The notes beneath the pieces are model-generated. The model worked only from the letters and a program-made list of their open reading frames with translations. It ran no database searches and was not told the DNA's origin. Below are positions 45,483 to 55,226 of a stretch of 64,000 nucleotides of DNA, piece after piece (position 1 is the first letter of the stretch; each line of letters begins with the position of its first letter). The DNA is from Rhodopseudomonas palustris (lineage in GTDB: Bacteria > Pseudomonadota > Alphaproteobacteria > Rhizobiales > Xanthobacteraceae): contig NZ_CP041387.1 of NCBI RefSeq assembly GCF_007005445.1, forward strand, positions 3,373,001 to 3,437,000, read 5' to 3'. A program made the position numbers and the translations under genes.

Positions 45483-47432
45483 ATGATCGATGCCGTAGGG
45501 CAGAAACGGACAGCCGATCGCCCGGCGGCAATGCCGGGTCCGGACAACGCGCAGCCCCCTGCGCCCGGCAACGCCCCACGCGCCGGGCGCGACTGGCTGG
45601 ATATCGCGACGTTCCTGATCGTGCTGGCAGCGGCGGCCGGGATCGCCGCTCTGATGTTCGCGCAGTACTATTCGGCACCCGACCTGTTGTGGCGCGGCTT
45701 CCACCACGACCGCAATTCGCACTACAGCTTTGGGCTCGATCTGGCGCTGGCGGTCCGCAGCTTCGACCCGGCTTGGTTCTTCGGCGAGCTCGAAAAGGCC
45801 AAGGTGTGGCCACCGCTTCACGGCCTGGTGCTCAGCGCCGTCCTGCTGATCGGCGGCATCGACCACAGGCTCGGCATCGTGCCGAGCCTGATCGGCTGGG
45901 TCATGACGATCGCCTTCGTCTGGCTGATCGCGCGGCGGCTGTTCACCGACCGCACCAGCGGCTTGTTCGCCGCCATGATCGCGGCGATCTTCACCGCCGC
46001 CAGCCCGACGTTCCGCCTGATCAGTGCCGACGTCATGCTGGAGGGGCTGGGCGCCGGACTGTCTGCTGCCGGGCTTTGGGCGTATCTGCGCGCCGAGGCG
46101 AAGCCGGATTCGCGCGGGCGCTGGCGGCTGCTGGCGCTGATCCTGACTCTGCTGTTCTTTCACAAGGGCAATTACTGGGGACTGCTGATCGCACCGCTGG
46201 CGATCGCCTATGCCAGCGAGCATTGGTCGCGGATCGTCGCTGCGGCGCGGCCGGTCTGGGCGGCCACCCGCGGCCGGGCGGTGCTGAAGGCGACTGCCGG
46301 CTCGCCGCTGCTGATCCTCGCCGCGGCGGTCGCCGGCCTGGTGGCTTTCCTGTACGCCCGCGGGCCGACCACGCTGGAGCTGTTCGGCCGCTCGGTGTCG
46401 CTGTATCCGCCGGAGAATCTCCTCACCGCCGCCTATGCGCTGGTGTTCCTATGGTGGTCGCTCACCTGGTGGCGGCATCGCGCCGCGATCGACCGGACAC
46501 TCGGTGTGGCAGGGCGGGCGGTGCTGTACTGGCACCTGACACCGGTCGCGATCTCGTTCCTGCTGCCGCACAGGCTGTCGAAATTTCTGTGGTTCGTCGG
46601 CCCCGCCAACAACACCGATCCCAATTCCGGACCCTGGCAGGGTCTGCAATTCTACGCGACGGTGTTCGCCGACGGCTTCCATCAAGCGCACTGGCTCGCG
46701 GCCGTGGCCGTCGTGCTGGCGCTGGTCGGCACGATCGCGATTCCGAGGCTGACGCCCGGCACCCGTGCAGTGTTCCTGTTCGCGCTGCTGGCCTGGATCG
46801 GCGTCATCATCCATCCGCAGCACCAGGGACGGTTCATGTCGACCTGGGTTTTCGCAGTGTGGATCTGTGCCGGCGTCGGCGCGGGCGTGCTGCTGTCGCT
46901 GACCGGCCGCTGGCTGTCGCCGCTGCGGCGCGGTGCAATTGCGGCCGTGCTGACGATCGGGCTGCTGACCGTGCATCTGCTGACCCCGGTGCCGAAGGCC
47001 GGCGCGGCCTACGCGCTGCAGGACGCCGTCGGCCCCAGCGATCTCGAGCTGATCCGCCCCTACCTGGCCGAACTCGACGGCGCCCATGAGGTGGCGGTGT
47101 TCACCACTTTTGGAATGAGCAAGCTGTTCGCCTGGGTGCTGCGCGAGCGCTGCCGCTGCCACATGCTGGTGCCGGATCCTTTCCTGGCCGGCGTCGCCTC
47201 GCACGAAGCCGCCCGCGACGCGATGGCCGAACGGATCGCACAGTCGACCGCCGATGTCGTCGTGATCATCGATGCGCCCCGCAGCCGCGACGAAAGCCCG
47301 TCGTTCGGCTGGGTCCACGCCAAGATGGTCGGCATCGTCGACGCGATGGCCGACCAGACCCGCTACCTCCGCGGCAACAGCTACGCACTGCCGATCGGCG
47401 AAGCCACGGCGACGATCTGGCGCCGCCGCTGA
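45483..47432 (+). CDS. Glycosyltransferase 39-like (PMT/ArnT-type) membrane protein
   Basis: A 649-residue protein. A 45-residue hydrophilic N-terminus is followed by about ten to eleven membrane helices and a C-terminal soluble segment (about residues 515-649) with LIRPYLAELDGAHEVAVFTTFGMSKLFAWVLRERC. The first loop carries FHHDRNSHYSF and an Asp-rich start of the type seen in GT-C glycosyltransferases that use lipid-linked sugars. GGAGG lies six bases before ATG 45483. Assignment to GT39/GT83 is by overall architecture only. It could decorate cell-envelope glycans. The long upstream frame (to 44640) overlaps the previous gene in another phase. Confidence 0.65.
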   Translation: MIDAVGQKRTADRPAAMPGPDNAQPPAPGNAPRAGRDWLDIATFLIVLAAAAGIAALMFAQYYSAPDLLWRGFHHDRNSHYSFGLDLALAVRSFDPAWFFGELEKAKVWPPLHGLVLSAVLLIGGIDHRLGIVPSLIGWVMTIAFVWLIARRLFTDRTSGLFAAMIAAIFTAASPTFRLISADVMLEGLGAGLSAAGLWAYLRAEAKPDSRGRWRLLALILTLLFFHKGNYWGLLIAPLAIAYASEHWSRIVAAARPVWAATRGRAVLKATAGSPLLILAAAVAGLVAFLYARGPTTLELFGRSVSLYPPENLLTAAYALVFLWWSLTWWRHRAAIDRTLGVAGRAVLYWHLTPVAISFLLPHRLSKFLWFVGPANNTDPNSGPWQGLQFYATVFADGFHQAHWLAAVAVVLALVGTIAIPRLTPGTRAVFLFALLAWIGVIIHPQHQGRFMSTWVFAVWICAGVGAGVLLSLTGRWLSPLRRGAIAAVLTIGLLTVHLLTPVPKAGAAYALQDAVGPSDLELIRPYLAELDGAHEVAVFTTFGMSKLFAWVLRERCRCHMLVPDPFLAGVASHEAARDAMAERIAQSTADVVVIIDAPRSRDESPSFGWVHAKMVGIVDAMADQTRYLRGNSYALPIGEATATIWRRR

Positions 47433-47720
47433 GCCATCGCCGGATTGCTGCGGTGCGACAAGGATCGTCTCACAGCCGTCTCGGGCGACGGATCCGATCA
47501 GTTATCGGGCTCGCACGGTAACAATAGGCGGTTTTGTCCGCAGGCTTGCGTCAAGTCCCTCTTGCCAAACTCAAATAGTCGAATATCGTCGCTGTGCCGG
47601 CCAAGCTAGGCTTTGGCCAGCGGCAGCAACGCCTGACAACAAGGCGTGCCTCGAGGAACGCTACGGTATCTGGAATAGGCGCGAGCAACGCGCCGGCCGA
47701 TGCCGGGGAGGAAACCTGGC

Positions 47721-48548
47721 TTGGAACACGCATTAGAAGTGCGCAATGTCTCCTTGCGCTTCGGCGGCGTCCGCGCGCTGAGCGAGGTGAGCTTTGCGGT
47801 CAATCACGGCGAACTGTTCTCCATCATCGGACCGAACGGCGCCGGCAAGACCTCCGTGGTCAATTGCATCTCGGGCCGCTATCAGCCGAGCGAAGGCCAG
47901 CTCTTCTATCACGGCCGCGACATAACCGGCCTGAAGCCGAACGCCCGCGCGTCGCTCGGGATCGGGCGCACCTTCCAGAATCTCGCGCTGTTTCACCACA
48001 TGAGCGTGCTCGACAACATCATGGTCGGGCGCCACCACCTTCTGAAGAACAACTTCCTCACCGGCGCGCTGTACTGGTTCGGCGCCCGCCGCGAGGAGCT
48101 CGCGCACCGCGAAAAGGTCGAGGAGATCATCGACTTTCTCGACCTGCAGTCGGTGCGCAAGGCGACCGCCGGCACGCTCTCTTATGGCCTGCGCAAGCGC
48201 GTCGAGCTGGCCCGCGCGATGGCGCTGGAGCCGAAGCTGATCCTGCTCGACGAGCCGATGGCCGGCATGAACTTCGAAGAGAAGGAGGACATGGCCCGCT
48301 ACATCGTCGACCTCAACGAAGAGTTCGGCATGACGGTGGTGATGATCGAACACGACATGGGCGTGGTGATGGACATCTCCAACCGCGTCGTTGTGCTGGA
48401 TTTCGGCCGCAAGATCGCCGAGGGCGACCCCGCCGAGGTGCTGGCCGATCCGCACGTCAGGCGCGCCTATCTCGGCGAAGAAGACGAGGTGCTGGTCGAT
48501 CCCGACGACGCCCCGGACCATCCGCCTGCCAAGGAGCGCGTGGCATGA
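47721..48548 (+). CDS. Liv-type ABC ATPase, LivG family (set IV)
   Basis: A 275-residue ATPase. Walker A is GPNGAGKTS, the Q-loop region is GRTFQNLALFHHMSV, the degenerate signature is LSYGLRKRVELAR, Walker B is LILLDEPMAGMN and the switch is IEHDMGVVMD. An acidic tail (DEVLVDPDDAPDHPPAKE) extends beyond the usual end. TTG 47721 is chosen because GGAGG sits 10 bases upstream; ATG 47700 lacks such a site. It is the first gene of set IV and overlaps the acyl-CoA ligase start as ATGA. Confidence 0.92.
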   Translation: MEHALEVRNVSLRFGGVRALSEVSFAVNHGELFSIIGPNGAGKTSVVNCISGRYQPSEGQLFYHGRDITGLKPNARASLGIGRTFQNLALFHHMSVLDNIMVGRHHLLKNNFLTGALYWFGARREELAHREKVEEIIDFLDLQSVRKATAGTLSYGLRKRVELARAMALEPKLILLDEPMAGMNFEEKEDMARYIVDLNEEFGMTVVMIEHDMGVVMDISNRVVVLDFGRKIAEGDPAEVLADPHVRRAYLGEEDEVLVDPDDAPDHPPAKERVA

Positions 48549-50476
48549 TGGACTATGCCGGCCGCGTCGCTTCCGCCGACACCTTTCCGAAACTGCTCCG
48601 CCTCAACGCCCGCCAGTTCGGGGACGACATCGCGCTTCGCGAGAAGGATCTCGGGCTGTGGCGGGTGGTCACCTGGTCCGACTATCAGTCACGCGTCCAC
48701 GACTTCGCGCTCGGGATGGTCGAGCTCGGGCTCGGCCGCGGCGACGTGATCGGCATCATCGGCGACAACCGGCCCGACTGGGTCGCCGCCGAAATCGCCA
48801 GCCACGCGATCGGCGCGATGAGCCTCGGCCTGTATCGCGACGTGCTCGATGAAGAGGCAGAATACCTGCTCAACTACGGCGAGGCCAAGCTGGTGTTCGC
48901 CGAGGACGAGGAGCAGGTCGACAAACTGCTCGGCCTCGCCGACCGCGCGCCGCATCTGAAGCACATCGTCTATTCCGATCCGCGGGGAATGCGGAAATAC
49001 GACGATCCGCGACTGCTGTCGGCCGACAAGCTCGCCGAGCTGGGCCGCGACCGGGCCGGGCGCGAGCCCGGGCTGTACGACCGGCTGGTCGACTCCACCG
49101 AGGGCGAGGACGTCGCGATCCTGTGCACCACTTCGGGCACCACCGCGCATCCCAAGCTGGCGATGCTGGCGGCGGGCCGGGTGCTGAAGCACTGCGCGAC
49201 CTATCTGTCGTTCGACCCCAAGGGGCCGGACGACGAATACGTTTCGGTGCTGCCGCTGCCGTGGATCATGGAGCAGGTCTACGCGCTCGGCAAAGGGCTG
49301 CTGTGCCGGATGAAGGTCAACTTCGTCGAAGAGCCCGACACCATGATGAACGATTTCCGCGAAATCGCGCCGACCTTCGTGCTGTTCGCGCCGCGGGTGT
49401 GGGAAGGCATTGCGGCGGATGTGCGGGCGCGGGTGATGGACGCCTCGCCGCTGAAGCAGAAGCTCTACGAGGCCGGGATGAAAGCCGGCCTCGCGGCGCT
49501 GGAGAACGGCCGGCACTCGGCGTTCGCCGACGCCGTGCTGTTCCGCGCGCTGCGCGACCGGCTCGGCTTCACGCGGCTGCGCTCGGCCGCGACCGGCGGC
49601 GCCGCGCTGGGACCGGACACGTTCCGGTTCTTCCGCGCCATGGGCGTGCCGCTGCGCACGCTGTACGGCCAGACCGAGCTGCTCGGCGCCTACACGCTGC
49701 ACAGGCCGGATGCGGTCGATCCCGACACCACCGGCGTCCCGATGGGCGCGGAAATCGAGATCAAGATCGAGAACCCGGACGTCCAGGGCATCGGCGAAGT
49801 CGTGGTCCGCCACCCCAACATGTTCCTCGGCTACTACAAGAACCCGGAGGCCTCGACCGCCGACATCAAGAACGGATGGATGCAGTCCGGCGACGCCGGC
49901 TATTTCAACGCGAGCGGCCAGCTCGTCATCATCGACCGCATCAAGGACCTCGCCGAACTGTCGCATGGCGAGAGGTTCTCGCCGCAATACATCGAGAACA
50001 AGCTGAAGTTCTCACCCTACGTCGCCGAGGCGGTGATCCTCGGTGCCGGCCGCGACATGCTGGCGGCGATGATCTGCATCCGCTACTCGATCATCTCGAA
50101 ATGGGCGGAGAAGAAGCGGATCGCCTTCACCACCTATTCCGACCTCGCCTCCCGCCCCGAGGTGTACGAGCTGCTGCGCCGCGAGGTCGAAACCGTCAAC
50201 GCCACGCTGCCGCCGGCGCAGCGGATCGCCCGGTTCCTGCTGCTCTACAAGGAGCTCGACGCCGACGACGGCGAACTGACCCGCACCCGCAAGGTCCGCC
50301 GCAGCGTGATCAACGACAAATACGCCGACATCATCGACGGCATCTACGGCGGCAGGAGCGACATTCCGGTCGACACCACCATCCAGTTCCAGGACGGCAC
50401 GACGCAGCGCATCCGGACGTCGCTGAAGGTGGTGGATCTGGGCCACGCAACTGTGCATGCGGAGGCGGCGGAATGA
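48545..50476 (+). CDS. Long-chain acyl-CoA ligase family (AMP-forming) inside a Liv operon
   Basis: A 643-residue adenylate-forming enzyme. The P-loop motif is a variant, TTSGTTAHPKLAML in place of TSGTTGxPKG. The other motifs are good: ATGGAALG, LYGQTELLG, GWMQSGDAGY, IDRIKDLAELSHGERFSPQYIE and the C-terminal catalytic-Lys region LTRTRKVRRS. It should activate a carboxylic acid to its CoA thioester via an acyl-AMP. It starts within the livG stop and is followed, after repeats, by livH, livM, binding protein and livF, so it probably activates the acid that this transporter imports (vectorial acylation, inference). Acid identity unknown. Confidence 0.9.
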   Translation: MMDYAGRVASADTFPKLLRLNARQFGDDIALREKDLGLWRVVTWSDYQSRVHDFALGMVELGLGRGDVIGIIGDNRPDWVAAEIASHAIGAMSLGLYRDVLDEEAEYLLNYGEAKLVFAEDEEQVDKLLGLADRAPHLKHIVYSDPRGMRKYDDPRLLSADKLAELGRDRAGREPGLYDRLVDSTEGEDVAILCTTSGTTAHPKLAMLAAGRVLKHCATYLSFDPKGPDDEYVSVLPLPWIMEQVYALGKGLLCRMKVNFVEEPDTMMNDFREIAPTFVLFAPRVWEGIAADVRARVMDASPLKQKLYEAGMKAGLAALENGRHSAFADAVLFRALRDRLGFTRLRSAATGGAALGPDTFRFFRAMGVPLRTLYGQTELLGAYTLHRPDAVDPDTTGVPMGAEIEIKIENPDVQGIGEVVVRHPNMFLGYYKNPEASTADIKNGWMQSGDAGYFNASGQLVIIDRIKDLAELSHGERFSPQYIENKLKFSPYVAEAVILGAGRDMLAAMICIRYSIISKWAEKKRIAFTTYSDLASRPEVYELLRREVETVNATLPPAQRIARFLLLYKELDADDGELTRTRKVRRSVINDKYADIIDGIYGGRSDIPVDTTIQFQDGTTQRIRTSLKVVDLGHATVHAEAAE

Positions 50477-50492
50477 CACGCGCCCCCACCGC

Positions 50493-50576
50493 CGTCATGG
50501 CCGGGCTTGTCCCGGCCATCCACGCCTGGGCCGCGCAGCAAAACGTGGATACCCGGGACAAGCCCGGGCATGACGG
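50493..50576. repeat. Palindromic repeat pair, family C
   Basis: GTCATGGCCGGGCTTGTCCC...GGCCATCCACG and its inverse CGTGGATACCCGGGACAAGCCC...GGGCATGAC. It lies directly after the acyl-CoA ligase gene, inside the set IV unit. Confidence 0.8.
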
Positions 50577-50656
50577 GGTGAGGCCAGACCAAAAAGCCAG
50601 CGCGCGCTCTCGCAGCGCGATCATCGCTTCATTGCGGGCTGAGGCGCCCATAACTG

Positions 50657-50786
50657 CGCCCTCTCCCCTTGTGGGAGAGGGCAGCGCAGGCGCCCGCCAC
50701 ACGATCAGCCGGGTGAGGGATCGAGCGCAGTATCCCCTCACCCGCCCTCGCCGCGCTCGGGCACCCTCTCCCACAAGGGGACAGGG
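50657..50786. repeat. Long inverted repeat, family B (variant)
   Basis: GCCCTCTCCCCTTGTGGGAGAGGGC at the left mirrors CACCCTCTCCCACAAGGGGACAGGG at the right, with GGGTGAGGG/CCCTCACCC inside. Together with 50493-50576 it fills the 343-base gap (50477-50819), which has no gene. Confidence 0.8.
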
Positions 50787-50819
50787 AAAGATAGCATTCC
50801 TCGCTGGTGGTAACGCCGC

Positions 50820-51713
50820 ATGAACTCTCACCTCCTCATCCAGCTTCTCGTCAACGGTCTCGTCGTCGGCACGCTGTACGGCGTCGTCGCAATGAGCTTC
50901 GTGCTGATCTACAAGGCTACACAGGTGGTCAATTTCGCGCAGGGCGAACTCCTGCTGATCGGCGCCTGGGTGTGCTGGGCGCTGCTCGCCAAGTATCAGA
51001 TCCCGTTCTGGCTCGGCATGCCGCTGACGCTGGTATTCATGTTCGTGTTCGGCATCGCGATCCAGATCGTGGTGCTGCGGCCGATGATCGGCGAGCCGAT
51101 CATCTCGGTGATCATGGTGACGATCGCGCTGTCGACCGTGTTCCAGGCGGCGCTGAAATGGATCTTCGGCACCAGCCCGCAGCCGTTCCCGCAAGTGTTC
51201 ACCACCCAGTCGGTGTCGTTCGCCGGCTTCCAGTTGCAGACCGTTTATGTGATGAGCCTGGTGGTGTCGGTCGCGATGATGATCGGCATGGCGTGGTTCT
51301 TCAAAGTGTCGAAATACGGCCTGGCGATGCGCGCCACCGCGTTCAACCAGCAGGTCGCGCAATCGCTCGGCATCTCGGTCAAGAGCGTGTTCGCGATGGC
51401 CTGGGCGATCTCGGCGACGGTCTCGGCCGTCGCCGGCGTGGTGGTCGCCGTGGTCAACGGCGTGTCCTCGGGCCTGTCCGCCTACGGCATCAAGGTGTTT
51501 CCGGCGGCGATCCTCGGCGGGCTCGATTCGATCGGCGGCGCCGTGCTCGGCGGCATCATCATCGGCCTTCTGGAAAACATCGCCCAGTACATCGACAGCG
51601 AATATCTGCACTGGGGCAATCTCTACGAAATCGCGCCGTTCTACGTGCTGATCATCATCCTGATGATCAAGCCCTACGGCCTGTTCGGCACCAAGGACAT
51701 CGAGCGCATTTGA
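50820..51713 (+). CDS. Liv-type ABC permease, LivH family (set IV)
   Basis: A 297-residue permease with about eight helices. It opens QLLVNGLVVGTLYGVVAMSFVLIYKATQVVNFAQGELLLIG. The contact region is AILGGLDSIGGAVLGGIIIG, and the end KPYGLFGTKDIERI is typical. Its stop is followed directly by the livM start (51715). No clear ribosome-binding site is visible beyond GGTGG upstream. Confidence 0.92.
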   Translation: MNSHLLIQLLVNGLVVGTLYGVVAMSFVLIYKATQVVNFAQGELLLIGAWVCWALLAKYQIPFWLGMPLTLVFMFVFGIAIQIVVLRPMIGEPIISVIMVTIALSTVFQAALKWIFGTSPQPFPQVFTTQSVSFAGFQLQTVYVMSLVVSVAMMIGMAWFFKVSKYGLAMRATAFNQQVAQSLGISVKSVFAMAWAISATVSAVAGVVVAVVNGVSSGLSAYGIKVFPAAILGGLDSIGGAVLGGIIIGLLENIAQYIDSEYLHWGNLYEIAPFYVLIIILMIKPYGLFGTKDIERI

Positions 51714-51714
51714 C

Positions 51715-52788
51715 ATGGCAAGCCCGTCACTGATCCCCGCCGGCGATTTCCGCACCAGCTACGCGGCCGACACCACGATCTTCCCGACCCGCACCAGTCG
51801 CAACGCCGCGATCCTCGGCATCGTGCTGGTGTGTTTCGCGCCGTTCGTGCTGACCGGCTACTGGCTCAGCATTCTGATCCAGATCGGCATCTTCGGCATC
51901 GCCGCGCTCGGACTGAACATTCTGGTCGGATTCACCGGCCAGATCTCGATCGGCCACGCCGCGTTCTTCCTGCTCGGGGCCTACACCTCGGCGTATCTCA
52001 ACAACCACTTTCCGATTCCGGTGTTCTTCGCGATTCCGCTCGCCGGCGTGATCACCGCGCTGGTCGGCCTCGTCTTCGGCTTGCCGGCGGCCCGGCTGAA
52101 GGGGCTGTATCTCGTCATCGCGACGCTGGCGGCGCAATACATCCTGATCGACTTCTTCTCCCGCGCCGAATGGTTCACCGGCGGCTCGGTGCCGGCGATG
52201 GCCAATCCGTTCTCGCTGTTCGGCTACGAGCTGCGTGGCGACAAGCAGTATTTCTACGTCGTGCTGGCGTATCTGCTGGTCAGCTATATCCTGGTGACCA
52301 ATCTGATGCGCAGCCGCGACGGAAGAGCGCTGGTGGCGGTGCGCGACCACTATCTCTCGGCCGAGATCATGGGGATCAATCTCACCAAATATCGCACGCT
52401 GTCGTTCGGGCTGGCCGCGTTCTTCGCAGGGATCGGTGGCGCGCTGTACGGCCACTATCAGATGGTGGTGTCCAACGAAGGCTTCGGCATCGAACGCTCG
52501 ATTCTGTTCCTGGCGATGATCATCATCGGCGGCATCGGCTCGATCTCGGGCACGCTGATGGGCACCGCCTTCGTGGTGTTGTTGCCGGAGACGATGGAGT
52601 GGCTCAGCGAGGCGCTGAAAGGCGGCGCGATCGACCGCGCGCTGCAGCTCAACACCAACCTGACCTTCCTGCGCGAGATCGCGATCGGCCTGATCATCAT
52701 CGCGTTCCTGGTGTTCGAGCCCGATGGGCTGGCGCATCGCTGGCGGCAGATCAAGGCGTACTGGAAACTCTACCCCTTCTCGCATTGA
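51715..52788 (+). CDS. Liv-type ABC permease, LivM family (set IV)
   Basis: A 357-residue permease with about nine to ten helices. Its hydrophilic N-terminus (ASPSLIPAGDFRTSYAADTTIFPTR) is longer than usual. Landmarks are GLNILVGFTGQISIGHAAFFLLGAYTSA, RLKGLYLVIATLAAQ, DHYLSAEIMGINLTKYRTLSFG and IIGGIGSISGTLMG. It pairs with the LivH of set IV. Confidence 0.92.
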   Translation: MASPSLIPAGDFRTSYAADTTIFPTRTSRNAAILGIVLVCFAPFVLTGYWLSILIQIGIFGIAALGLNILVGFTGQISIGHAAFFLLGAYTSAYLNNHFPIPVFFAIPLAGVITALVGLVFGLPAARLKGLYLVIATLAAQYILIDFFSRAEWFTGGSVPAMANPFSLFGYELRGDKQYFYVVLAYLLVSYILVTNLMRSRDGRALVAVRDHYLSAEIMGINLTKYRTLSFGLAAFFAGIGGALYGHYQMVVSNEGFGIERSILFLAMIIIGGIGSISGTLMGTAFVVLLPETMEWLSEALKGGAIDRALQLNTNLTFLREIAIGLIIIAFLVFEPDGLAHRWRQIKAYWKLYPFSH

Positions 52789-52846
52789 GGTTGGCGCAGG
52801 GGAACAACAACAAGACCTCGACCAAAACGATCGGAGGACAACCAAG

Positions 52847-54127
52847 ATGAACATCAAGACACTGCTCGGCACCGCCTCGCTGGCGCTGATGCTCGCCGGA
52901 GCGTCTGCGACCGCCCAGGCGCAGATCGCGATCGGCCACCTCGCCGACTATTCCGGCGGCACTTCGGACGTCGGCACGCCCTACGGCCAGGCCGTCGCCG
53001 ACACCTTCGCCTGGGTCAACAAGAACGGTGGCATCGGCGGCAAGCAGCTCAATGTCGACACCAACGACTACGGATACCAGGTGCCGCGCGCGATCGCGCT
53101 CTACAAAAAGTGGTCCGGCGGCGACAAGGTCGCGGCGATCATGGGCTGGGGCACGGCCGATACCGAGGCGCTGACCGGCTTCCTCGCCAACGACAAGATC
53201 CCCGATATGTCCGGCTCCTACGCCGCGGCATTGACTGATCCCGAAGGCAGCAGCGGCAAGGCCAAACCGGCGCCCTACAACTTCTTCTACGGTCCGTCCT
53301 ACTCCGACGCGCTGCGCGCCGAGCTGATGTGGGCGGCGGAGGACTGGAAGGCCAAGGGTAAGCCGGGCGCACCGAAATTTGTCCATATGGGCGCCAATCA
53401 CCCCTACCCCAACGCCCCGAAGGCCGCCGGCGAAGCGATGGCCAAGGAGCTCGGTTTCGAAGTGCTGCCGCCGCTGGTGTTCGCGCTGGCGCCGGGCGAC
53501 TACAGCGCGCAGTGCCTATCCTTGAAGAGCTCGGGCGCCAACTACGCCTATCTCGGCAACACCGCGGCCTCCAACATCTCGGTGATGAAGGCCTGCAAGG
53601 CGGCCGGCGTCGACGTGCAGTTCATGAGCAACGTCTGGGGCATGGACGAGAACGCCGCCAAGACCGCAGGCGATGCCGCCGACGGCGTGATCTTCCCGCT
53701 GCGCACCGCTGTGGCCTGGGGCGGCAACGCGCCCGGCATGAAGACGGTCGAGGAGATCTCGAAGATGTCCGATCCGTCCGGCAACGTGTATCGGCCGGTG
53801 CACTACGTCGCGGCGGTGTGCTCGGCGATGTACATGAAGGAAGCGCTCGACTGGGCCGCCAAGAACGGCGGCGCCACCGGCGAGAACGTCGCCAAGGGCT
53901 TCTACCAGAAGAAGGACTGGGTGCCGGCCGGCATGGACGGTGTCTGCAACCCGTCGACCTGGACCGCAAAGGACCATCGCGGCACCATGAAGATCGACCT
54001 GTACCGCGCCAAGGTATCGGGCCCGACCGACGGCGACCTCAAGGACCTGATCGCCAAGGGGACCATCAAGCTCGAAAAGGTCAAGACCGTCGACCTGCCG
54101 CGCAAGCCGGAATGGGCCGGTTGGTGA
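52847..54127 (+). CDS. Liv-type ABC transporter substrate-binding protein (set IV)
   Basis: A 426-residue periplasmic binding protein. The signal peptide MNIKTLLGTASLALMLAGASATAQA is followed by QIAIGHLADYSGGTSDVGTPYGQ. CGGAGG lies 12 bases upstream of ATG 52847. It is longer than the average receptor (about 370-390) and has four Cys, likely two disulfides. It sits in a unit with an acyl-CoA ligase, so an organic acid ligand is more likely than an amino acid (inference). Confidence 0.92.
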   Translation: MNIKTLLGTASLALMLAGASATAQAQIAIGHLADYSGGTSDVGTPYGQAVADTFAWVNKNGGIGGKQLNVDTNDYGYQVPRAIALYKKWSGGDKVAAIMGWGTADTEALTGFLANDKIPDMSGSYAAALTDPEGSSGKAKPAPYNFFYGPSYSDALRAELMWAAEDWKAKGKPGAPKFVHMGANHPYPNAPKAAGEAMAKELGFEVLPPLVFALAPGDYSAQCLSLKSSGANYAYLGNTAASNISVMKACKAAGVDVQFMSNVWGMDENAAKTAGDAADGVIFPLRTAVAWGGNAPGMKTVEEISKMSDPSGNVYRPVHYVAAVCSAMYMKEALDWAAKNGGATGENVAKGFYQKKDWVPAGMDGVCNPSTWTAKDHRGTMKIDLYRAKVSGPTDGDLKDLIAKGTIKLEKVKTVDLPRKPEWAGW

Positions 54128-54214
54128 GCTGAAACCGCGCACGGCTGCCCTCAGCCGCGAGCGATTGGAGGCGCCGCATCCGCTTTGAGCCGCGGCGCCT
54201 CCGCTCCAAGGACC

Positions 54215-54311
54215 GTCATCCCCGCGCAGGCGGGGATCCAGTACGCCGCGGCGTCGCGATCGAGGTCTGGTGCACTGGAATACTGGATCACCCGCATACG
54301 CGGGTGATGAC
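54215..54311. repeat. Palindromic repeat pair, family D
   Basis: GTCATCCCCGCGCAGGCGGGGATCCAGTA and, about 40 bases on, TACTGGATCACCCGCATACGCGGGTGATGAC. A long imperfect inverted repeat between the set IV binding protein and livF genes. Confidence 0.8.
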
Positions 54312-54374
54312 GGCGGTGCGGGGCGATTTGTCCCCACGCCGGACGCAGCAGGTTCGACAACGTCAGGACGCTCC

Positions 54375-55217
54375 ATGACCGAAACCGCCGAACTCCATCG
54401 TCCGCACCCCGGCGCGTCGCCGGCTGCTGCCCCGCTGCTCAGCGTCCGCAACATCGAGGTCGTCTATGACGACGTCATCCTGGTGCTGCGCGGCCTCAGC
54501 CTCGAGGTGCCGCAGGGCGCGATCGTGGCGTTGCTCGGGGCCAACGGCGCCGGCAAGTCGACGACACTGAAGGCGATCTCCGGCCTGCTGAAGACCGAGG
54601 ATGGCGAGGTCACCCGCGGCGAGATCGTGTTCGACGGCGAACGCATCGACGGTGTCGATCCCGACAAGATCGTCCGCCGCGGCATCTTCCAGGTGATGGA
54701 GGGCCGTCGCATCGTCTCGGACATGACGTCGCTGGAAAACCTGCGGCTCGGCGCCTTCACCCGCAGCGACCGCGAGGTCGGTCGCGATATCGAGATGGTC
54801 TACGATTATTTCCCACGGCTGAAGGAGCGAACCGGGCTGGCCGGCTACCTGTCCGGCGGCGAGCAGCAGATGCTCGCGATCGGCCGCGCCCTGATGGCAC
54901 GGCCGAAGATGATCCTGATGGACGAGCCGTCGATGGGCCTGTCGCCGCTGCTCGTGAAGGAAGTGTTCTCGATCATTCAGAAGATCAATCGCGACCTCGG
55001 CGTCACCATTCTCCTGGTCGAACAGAACGCCCGCGCCGCCCTCTCGGTCGCCAGCCACGGCTACATTATGGAACAGGGCAAGGTCGTGCTCGACGGCACC
55101 GCCGACGAGCTGCGCGACAACGAGGACGTCAAGGAATTCTACCTCGGCGGTGCCGGCAACCAGAGGAAGAGCTTCAAGAACCTGAAGAGCTTCAAGCGGC
55201 GGAAACGGTGGCTGTGA
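54375..55217 (+). CDS. Liv-type ABC ATPase, LivF family (set IV)
   Basis: A 280-residue ATPase. A 20-residue Pro/Ala-rich N-terminus is followed by Walker A GANGAGKST, Q-loop region FQVMEGRRIVSDMTS, signature LSGGEQQM, Walker B MILMDEPSMGLSP and VEQNA switch. A basic tail (RKSFKNLKSFKRRKRW) is unusual and might contact membrane lipids or nucleic acid; this is speculation. It completes set IV and ends nine bases before the convergent glycosyltransferase stop. Confidence 0.92.
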   Translation: MTETAELHRPHPGASPAAAPLLSVRNIEVVYDDVILVLRGLSLEVPQGAIVALLGANGAGKSTTLKAISGLLKTEDGEVTRGEIVFDGERIDGVDPDKIVRRGIFQVMEGRRIVSDMTSLENLRLGAFTRSDREVGRDIEMVYDYFPRLKERTGLAGYLSGGEQQMLAIGRALMARPKMILMDEPSMGLSPLLVKEVFSIIQKINRDLGVTILLVEQNARAALSVASHGYIMEQGKVVLDGTADELRDNEDVKEFYLGGAGNQRKSFKNLKSFKRRKRWL

Positions 55218-55226
55218 CGGCCGGCG

